A stretch of DNA of 64,000 nt from Spirosoma oryzicola (lineage in GTDB: Bacteria; Bacteroidota; Bacteroidia; Cytophagales; Spirosomataceae), in the NCBI RefSeq assembly GCF_021233055.1, contig NZ_CP089541.1:124001-188000 (forward strand). The letters are read 5' to 3'. The notes under the pieces are model-generated. The model saw only the letters and a list, made by a program, of their open reading frames with translations. It was not told the DNA's origin and did not search any database. Shown piece after piece: positions 58,339 to 64,000 of this stretch; position 1 is the first letter of the stretch; every line of letters begins with the position of its first letter. The position numbers and the translations under genes were made by a program.

Positions 58339-59580
58339 ATGAAGAAAAGCACAAGTCAACTGGAACAGCTTACGGGCCGCCTGTCACGGCGGGCTATGCT
58401 TGGCGGGGCGGCTACGGCAGCGGTAGCCCTCGTTCAAACAGCATCCGGCAAAACACTTCAGCAAGGCATTGCCGTAAGCGAGCTACTCCCCGACGATCCG
58501 ACAAAACAAATCGGCACGCTGGCCGGAGAAGTAGGCACACGGTCTACATTTGAAAAAGTCGTTAAGAAGCCGTCGGATATTTCTTCCCGGTCGCCGTTAC
58601 AAGATTTCTACGGCATTATCACGCCATCGGATCTGCATTTTGAGCGGCACCACGCGGGAGTTCCGGTAATCGACCCGGCCAAACACGAACTTCTGATTCA
58701 CGGGTTGGTCGATAAGCCATTGGTATTTACCGTTGGCGACCTCAAACGTTTCCCCTCCGTTTCCCGCATCGCCTTTCTGGAATGCTCGGGAAATTTTCGT
58801 TCGGGTAAAGAAACGCTGAGTCCACAGGATATTTGCGGATTGACCAGCCAGAGCGAATGGACAGGCGTAAAACTTTCGACATTGTTTCGGGAAGTCGGGG
58901 TAAAACCAAATGCCAGCTGGTTTCTGGCCGAAGGGTCCGATGCGGCCATTATGACCCGGAGTATTCCCGTAAAAAAAGGCTGGGACGATGCGATTGTGGC
59001 TTACGCGCAGAATGGTGAAGCGCTGCGCCCCGAACAGGGGTATCCCGTCCGGTTATTTTTACCCGGCTGGGAAGGGAATACATCCGTCAAATGGTTGCGT
59101 CGAATCGAGTTGTCCGACCAGCCGTTTATGACCCGCGAAGAAACCTCGAAGTACACGGAGCCAATCAAAGAAGGCAAGTACAGACAGTTTAGTTTTGACA
59201 TCGACGCCCGCTCAATCATCACGTTTCCTGCTTATCCAAAAACAATTGAAAAAGGCTGGATCGAGATTCGGGGGATTGCGTGGAGCGGTCGCGGGAAGGT
59301 AGCACGGGTAGAGGTAAGTACGGATGCGGGTAAGTCGTGGCAACCGGCTGTACTTCAGGAACCAATACTGGACAAAGCCCATACGGCGTTTCGGTACGTT
59401 TGGCATTGGAACGGGACCGAAACAGAAATCCTTAGCCGCGTCACTGATGAAACAGGCTACGTACAGCCTACCCTGAAACAACTAATCGAAGCACGCGGAA
59501 ACGCGATTGGCTACCATTTTAACCCGATTACGGCCTGGCGAATTAAGCCGGACGGCACCGTGCTATTTAAACCAGAGTAA
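58339..59580 (+). CDS. Sulfite dehydrogenase, molybdenum subunit (SorA/SoxC-like)
   Basis: A Tat signal with SRRAMLGGAATAAVA precedes a sulfite-oxidase-type molybdopterin domain: HERHHAGVPVI-like opening (ERHHAGVPV), then FLECSGNFRSG with the Mo-ligand C149, and WTGVKLSTLFREVG, RPEQGYPVRLFLPGWEG and WLRRIELSD, followed by the Mo-co dimerisation domain with GIAWSGRGKVARVEVSTD. Length 413. It oxidises sulfite to sulfate in the periplasm. This is the terminal detoxifying step for sulfite made by the SsuD-like enzyme. It is the last gene of the locus, closed by a strong hairpin. Confidence 0.93.
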   Translation: MKKSTSQLEQLTGRLSRRAMLGGAATAAVALVQTASGKTLQQGIAVSELLPDDPTKQIGTLAGEVGTRSTFEKVVKKPSDISSRSPLQDFYGIITPSDLHFERHHAGVPVIDPAKHELLIHGLVDKPLVFTVGDLKRFPSVSRIAFLECSGNFRSGKETLSPQDICGLTSQSEWTGVKLSTLFREVGVKPNASWFLAEGSDAAIMTRSIPVKKGWDDAIVAYAQNGEALRPEQGYPVRLFLPGWEGNTSVKWLRRIELSDQPFMTREETSKYTEPIKEGKYRQFSFDIDARSIITFPAYPKTIEKGWIEIRGIAWSGRGKVARVEVSTDAGKSWQPAVLQEPILDKAHTAFRYVWHWNGTETEILSRVTDETGYVQPTLKQLIEARGNAIGYHFNPITAWRIKPDGTVLFKPE

Positions 59581-59659
59581 AATAGTTACGAGCTAATTCA
59601 CATTCACCGATCACGAAAACACTCCGGTTGTAAGCATTATCTGACTGATCTTGGCGAAT

Positions 59660-59712
59660 GCGTTAAAAAGCCGAAGCCCATACACAAGGTACGGGCTTCG
59701 GCTTTTTAACGC
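59660..59712. terminator. 20-bp bidirectional hairpin terminator
   Basis: Arms 59660-59679 and 59693-59712 are exact complements with A and T runs at the base. It separates the convergent sulfite dehydrogenase and the large secreted protein and can end both transcripts. Confidence 0.9.
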
Positions 59713-59728
59713 TTATTTACTCCATTGG

Positions 59729-62700
59729 CTAGAACTTGATGAGCTTGACCTGTTTGTGTTGCGTTGGGGTACTTACTTCCAAGAGTAATACACCTTGACC
59801 ATTGCTTACTGGTAGGCTAACCTTTTCCTTCGCTTTCACCGATTCAATAGCAACCTCATGCAGCGATTTACCCTGAAGATCGAACAACGTCAACCGGACC
59901 GGCTGACCTTCGGCACCACTTATCTCGATCTGTGCTTCGTTGCTTACAACAGGGTTGCCCAGCACGTTAACCTCCAGCTCGGCAATCGCTTCCTGAGCGG
60001 CCATACGAGAACTTACTGGTGGCTCCTGCCCGTAGACCAATTCGCCGTTTAAGTAAGCCGTGATACGAGCGTTCGGCGCGTAGTCGCGGTTGAGCATGTA
60101 CGAGTAATCGTCACCCTGGTTAAAGCCGGAGTAGTCAGCCTTGTTTATGCTGCTCTGAATCTCCCCTGAGCTGCTGCGTGGTGCCAGGTTGCCAGCCCCC
60201 GCCGTAAAGCGATATTCGAGGTAGCCCGTTGCACCCTGACGAGGACTGCTTAGCGGCACATAGCGTACCTGAACGTTACCCGAACCCAGCTGCACATAGT
60301 TGTACTGGATGTTGAGCGGAGACGAATTTTCTACTGTCAACCAGTATCGTAATGTCAGCTGCTCGTAGGGAATGGTTCCATCGCCTTCGTTGCGCACTTG
60401 CACAAAAGGCTTGATGGTGTTGGTGTTCAACTGACCATTGTCGGGATCGCGTTGCAGAACAACAAGCTGGGTGTTGCTGGCAACCGGAGCCGGACTCACC
60501 GAGATATTGAAGCTGGTCGTCGACGAAAGATTACCCGGATCAGTAGCCGTAATGGTTACCCCAACAACACCGCTCGTACTTGGCGTGCCCGACAGGATGC
60601 GACTAGCCGCGTCGAAGCTCAGCCCATTCGCTGGATTCAGGCTAGCTGTGTACGTTAGCTGGTTTGGCGTTTCTACATCCGTAAACGCATTCACCGTATA
60701 CGAGAAGAAACGACCGACAATAGCTCCCTGATCGGTATTGTTACCCGGACTTGGCGCTGTGTTGGCCGGCGCTTGCATCACCGTTACGCTTACTGTTTTA
60801 GCGACGCTTTGAGCCGGTGAGGCAGCGTCAGTGACGGTAACGGTAAACGTTTGTACACCCGCCGTCAATCCTGAAACAGTAGCCGTACTGCCGTTAACCT
60901 GAATCGTTCCTGGTCCCTGGAAGCTGTAGCTGTAGGGCGCATTGCCACCCGAAGCGTTGGCGGACAGAGTTGTCGAACCAGACGTCAGCAAGCTTGTCGG
61001 GTTGGCCGAAGCCTCCAGACTAAGCAGAGTGGGAACAACAGGTCCCTGCCCTTGTGGTTCTTCTCCCCAGACGAGTGATCCATTCAGATAAGCCGTAATG
61101 CGACTGTTTGGTGTGTAATCACGGTTGAGTGCATACGAGTAGTCATCCCCCTGGAAGAAAGAGCTGTAGTCGGCTTTATTGATATTAGTCTGGATGTCAC
61201 CCGAATTGCTGCGTGGAGCGAGACTACCCGCAGCGGCATCAAAGCGGTATTCCAGATAACCGGTAGCGCCCTGGCGGGGCTGACTCAAAGCGACATAGCG
61301 TACGTGAACGTTGTTAGCACCGAGTTGAACGTAGCTAAATTGAGCGTTGACCGGCGACGGGTTCTCCAAAGTCAACCAGTAACGCAAGGTAAGCTGGCTG
61401 TAGGCAATGGCGTTATCACCGTCGTTTCGAAGTTGCAGATACGGCTTAATGGTGTTGGTATTAAGCTGCCCGTTGTCAGGATCGCGCTGTAAGACTGCCA
61501 GTTGCACGGTAGGTAGCACATCGGCAGGGCTCACCGTGATGGTAAAGCTAGTACCTACGGTCAGACTTCCTGGATCAGTAGCGGTTACCGTAACCGAATT
61601 GACGCCACTAACAGAAGGCGTGCCGCTGATGGTAGCCGGAGCCGTAAAGCTTAGTCCAGCAGGTAAGCCGCTTACTGACAGCGTCAGTTGATCTGGCGTC
61701 TCGGTATCGGTGAATACGCCCGTCAGCGAAAGGGTGTAGTTCTGGCCAACGGTTGCACTTTGCGGGGCAATTGCCTTAGCTACGGTTGGTGCGGTGTTGG
61801 GAGCCGTACCTAACGGGACAATGTCCGAACGGAACTTTTTGAAGTTGTTCTGCGCGAGGTCTTTCGCAATCGTACCGTTGTTGTAAAACACGGCGTCACC
61901 GTTATCGACCAGTAATTGAATCTGGCTCGTACTGGTCAACGGGCTGGGCACCTCGACAATCGACTCAAAACTACCGTTTGCATTCAACGACGATAAGTCA
62001 GCGGAACGTAATAAAGGCGCATCGGCAGGGTTTCCCGTCCAGGTGTACAACCGGAAATCGTTGGGAGCCGCTCCGGCATCACCAGCAGGTCCGGCAACAA
62101 TAACGTATTCGTTGTTGCTGTTTTTACGAATTTCCCGAATACCCCGGCCCCCCAGATCAACTTCTAGCGGAGCGCCAAAAGTAGCGCTACCCTGTGTGCC
62201 TCCGTTACCCGTTGGCAGCGTCATGAAGTTAGTAACAGCTACGATCAGCGCTTTTTTCCGATCCGTCGGCGGCACCTGAGGAGCCCGGAACGAAACATAA
62301 GCCGTTGCGTTATCAGGAGCCAGTTCGACACCTTCGATGTTAAAACCAGTTGGCTGTTTCGACCCGACACCTGCGGTTGCGCTGGCCGCTAGTCCGTAAT
62401 AGTTAGCCCCTTTACCGTGTCCGTTATTGACATCCCAGGCAATGATATCATTACGCAGGTAATCGTACCGACCTACGTAGCTTAGCGTTGTTGCCGCACC
62501 ACTGCCAGTTACATCCGTAGCAAATACCCGATTTCGGTTAGGCCGGTTGTCTCCACCATCGGCGTTACTTTCTGAACCCATCCAGAAAATGCGGTTACCC
62601 AGACGAGTAGACGCTTCCAGATCGACTTCACGCGGTACACCACCACCCGATACATCCGTAAGCCCCAGCGACGACGTAAAGTCAAACCCAGCAATGGGTA

Positions 62701-64000
62701 ATCCTGAATTCTGCCGGTTGTAAAGCCGAAGCACCTGATTCTCATCATCAGCAACCAGCATTGTATTGGCATCCACCAAAATTGCCGTCGACGCGTCACT
62801 CGTTCCGGTATGGAAACGGGTCGTAGCTGGCGTTACCGAAGCAGCAGAAGCGGCATAATTAATGACGTACGAAGCGTTATTAGTACCGTCACTGACAGTT
62901 ACCGTTACTACAGCAATGCCAACTCCGGTTGGTACCAGTTTCAGATTACGGGCGGCATTTGAACCAGTAAAGGTGAGCGTTGACACCACAGAAGGATTGT
63001 TACTGCTGGCGGTCACAGTCAGATTGGCAACGGGTGTATCCGTATCGGCCAGCGTGAAATCAACACCGAGCGTAGCTGCCGGATCGGTTGGGTCATTGAT
63101 GACACCGCTAACGTAACCCGGACCCGCAGCGGGCAGATTCAGATACGGTGTTGTCGAAGCCGCTACCCGAATTGTCGGAACCGCCGTTGTCGGATTGTCA
63201 TTGTCGGTAATGGTTACGCTAACCGGATTGGTAGCTATGCCATTGTAAGCTGGATCGGTGCTGCTTGTGCTGTGCAGGATCTGAGCCGTGTGCGTACCTT
63301 CCACCTGATTATCGTCAACCGCTGTTACCGTCACAGTCTGGATCACGCTATAAGAAGCAGGAGTAAACGTAAGCGTAGTCGGATTAAACGTCAGTTGAGT
63401 CCCCGGATTGATCGTCACCATAACGTCGCTAGTCGGCTGACTGTTGAGCACAATGGTATACGTGTCCGTTGCTCCACCTTCTGCTACCGACGTCGTTCCC
63501 GAAGATTCGACAACGAGCACTCGGTTGAGAGGGATATAATACCCACCTGGATTGCCCAGGTTACCCGTAGTTGCTACGTATGAGTTCTGCGCGTCGCCCA
63601 CTACAGAAAGTTTGTAAGCAGCAGCGCGGTTCAGTCCCAGATTGGCCCGATCTACCCAGCCACTTACATCAGCAGTCCGAACCGAACCAGTGATCGTCTG
63701 ATCATTAAACATAAGTCGATCAATCAACGCACCGGTTGCATCGTAGATGTTTATTTCATCACTACGACCCAGGTTCTGGTTGCTGCCCCCAATCACCTTT
63801 ACCGAAGCGGGTAAATACCAGGCTGTGCGGAAAATGGCTTGGTCTGCTTCGGTGAAAACAACAGACTCCCCCGGTTGCACCACTCCGAATCCACTCAGCG
63901 AGAACGATCCCGCCGTGCGCGAGTTATCGTCGTAGCTCCAGCCAGTCATGTCAACAGCCTTGTTTCCAACGTTGGTCAACTCAACGTATTCGCCCGGCGT
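59729..64000 (-). CDS. Giant T9SS-exported multidomain protein, 5' end outside the window
   Basis: The open frame continues to the right edge (it reads TPGEYVELTNVG there), so the N-terminus with its signal peptide is missing. Over 1420 residues are seen: a lamin-tail-like LTD domain (to about 100), a Calx-beta-like domain (155-265), a cadherin/Ig-like domain (275-385), a DUF3616 domain (about 395-710, with MLVADDENQVLRLYN), a putative-Ig repeat (745-830), a CBM3-like domain (about 825-975), a PKD-like and another Ig domain (995-1165), a second CBM3-like domain (1170-1320), and a type IX secretion sorting tail ending VKLIKF. It is probably secreted or surface-bound, binding polysaccharide. 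Confidence 0.88.
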   Translation of the reverse strand, partial: TPGEYVELTNVGNKAVDMTGWSYDDNSRTAGSFSLSGFGVVQPGESVVFTEADQAIFRTAWYLPASVKVIGGSNQNLGRSDEINIYDATGALIDRLMFNDQTITGSVRTADVSGWVDRANLGLNRAAAYKLSVVGDAQNSYVATTGNLGNPGGYYIPLNRVLVVESSGTTSVAEGGATDTYTIVLNSQPTSDVMVTINPGTQLTFNPTTLTFTPASYSVIQTVTVTAVDDNQVEGTHTAQILHSTSSTDPAYNGIATNPVSVTITDNDNPTTAVPTIRVAASTTPYLNLPAAGPGYVSGVINDPTDPAATLGVDFTLADTDTPVANLTVTASSNNPSVVSTLTFTGSNAARNLKLVPTGVGIAVVTVTVSDGTNNASYVINYAASAASVTPATTRFHTGTSDASTAILVDANTMLVADDENQVLRLYNRQNSGLPIAGFDFTSSLGLTDVSGGGVPREVDLEASTRLGNRIFWMGSESNADGGDNRPNRNRVFATDVTGSGAATTLSYVGRYDYLRNDIIAWDVNNGHGKGANYYGLAASATAGVGSKQPTGFNIEGVELAPDNATAYVSFRAPQVPPTDRKKALIVAVTNFMTLPTGNGGTQGSATFGAPLEVDLGGRGIREIRKNSNNEYVIVAGPAGDAGAAPNDFRLYTWTGNPADAPLLRSADLSSLNANGSFESIVEVPSPLTSTSQIQLLVDNGDAVFYNNGTIAKDLAQNNFKKFRSDIVPLGTAPNTAPTVAKAIAPQSATVGQNYTLSLTGVFTDTETPDQLTLSVSGLPAGLSFTAPATISGTPSVSGVNSVTVTATDPGSLTVGTSFTITVSPADVLPTVQLAVLQRDPDNGQLNTNTIKPYLQLRNDGDNAIAYSQLTLRYWLTLENPSPVNAQFSYVQLGANNVHVRYVALSQPRQGATGYLEYRFDAAAGSLAPRSNSGDIQTNINKADYSSFFQGDDYSYALNRDYTPNSRITAYLNGSLVWGEEPQGQGPVVPTLLSLEASANPTSLLTSGSTTLSANASGGNAPYSYSFQGPGTIQVNGSTATVSGLTAGVQTFTVTVTDAASPAQSVAKTVSVTVMQAPANTAPSPGNNTDQGAIVGRFFSYTVNAFTDVETPNQLTYTASLNPANGLSFDAASRILSGTPSTSGVVGVTITATDPGNLSSTTSFNISVSPAPVASNTQLVVLQRDPDNGQLNTNTIKPFVQVRNEGDGTIPYEQLTLRYWLTVENSSPLNIQYNYVQLGSGNVQVRYVPLSSPRQGATGYLEYRFTAGAGNLAPRSSSGEIQSSINKADYSGFNQGDDYSYMLNRDYAPNARITAYLNGELVYGQEPPVSSRMAAQEAIAELEVNVLGNPVVSNEAQIEISGAEGQPVRLTLFDLQGKSLHEVAIESVKAKEKVSLPVSNGQGVLLLEVSTPTQHKQVKLIKF
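60018..60471 (-). repeat. CBM3-like repeat, copy 2 (C-terminal)
   Basis: About 450 bases encode VLQRDPDNGQLNTNTIKP to ITAYLNGELVYGQEP. The same domain occurs 1038 bases away at 61056-61506. The two copies are very similar in protein and DNA by eye, a likely internal duplication. Confidence 0.8.
61056..61506 (-). repeat. CBM3-like repeat, copy 1
   Basis: About 450 bases encode VLQRDPDNGQLNTNTIKP to ITAYLNGSLVWGEEP, the partner of the copy at 60018-60471. Both should bind cellulose-like glycans. Confidence 0.8.

Overview
The window looks like chromosome of a Cytophagales bacterium (Bacteroidota), most like Spirosoma and its relatives. The evidence is a SusC/SusD pair, a secreted giant with a type IX secretion C-terminal sorting tail, LytS/LytTR and PAS-rich two-component proteins, AraC regulators, a Bacteroidota-type PBP2, promoter elements of the TAnnTTTG form, and almost no Shine-Dalgarno sequences. 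This placement is inferred from gene content and motifs only; no search was run.

Layout, left to right. 0-9.6 kb: a stand-alone cytochrome c oxidase subunit I with an extra N-terminal membrane segment, a PLP aminotransferase, a LytS/LytTR pair, a broken copy and an intact copy of a DUF3500 gene, and a HupE/UreJ-like membrane protein. 9.9-21.5 kb: a short-chain dehydrogenase, small secreted or hypothetical proteins, a five-PAS histidine kinase, an S41 peptidase, a dead serine recombinase, and PBP2. 21.6-29 kb: a three-subunit molybdenum hydroxylase (XDH family) with an acetyltransferase, an alcohol dehydrogenase with an AraC regulator, and a putative molybdenum-carrier protein. 29-36 kb: a region rich in decay, with remains of an IS3-type orfA, an S41 peptidase, a DUF7079 gene and an outer-membrane-type protein, between a few intact genes. 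36-44.8 kb: an aldo/keto reductase with its AraC regulator, then the thiamine operon thiS-thiC-thiE-thiG-thiH-thiF behind a TPP riboswitch, met head-on by a TenI-like gene. 45-47.2 kb: a four-gene operon (DUF2024, His-rich secreted protein, Rof-like protein, MarR regulator) with a 25-nt near-perfect palindrome overlapping its promoter. 47.8-59.6 kb: an ACT-only protein, a structured leader, then SusC, SusD, amidohydrolase, SsuD-like flavin monooxygenase, APC permease, cytochrome c and sulfite dehydrogenase on one strand. 59.7-64 kb: a T9SS-exported multidomain protein running off the right edge.

The most interesting unit is 48.6-59.6 kb. It can be read as a complete organosulfonate utilisation locus: outer-membrane capture (SusCD), a hydrolytic trimming step (amidohydrolase), inner-membrane uptake (APC permease), oxygenolytic C-S cleavage giving sulfite (LLM/SsuD-like enzyme), and periplasmic oxidation of sulfite to sulfate with electrons passed to cytochrome c. 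It is preceded by a possible Arg/Cys/His leader segment and by hairpins that share an identical loop. The second is the small MarR operon, where operator, promoter and regulator can all be seen.

Limits: functions come from motifs read by eye; start codons were moved downstream of the longest frame wherever family length, operon overlap or an ATG replacing a TTG supported it.
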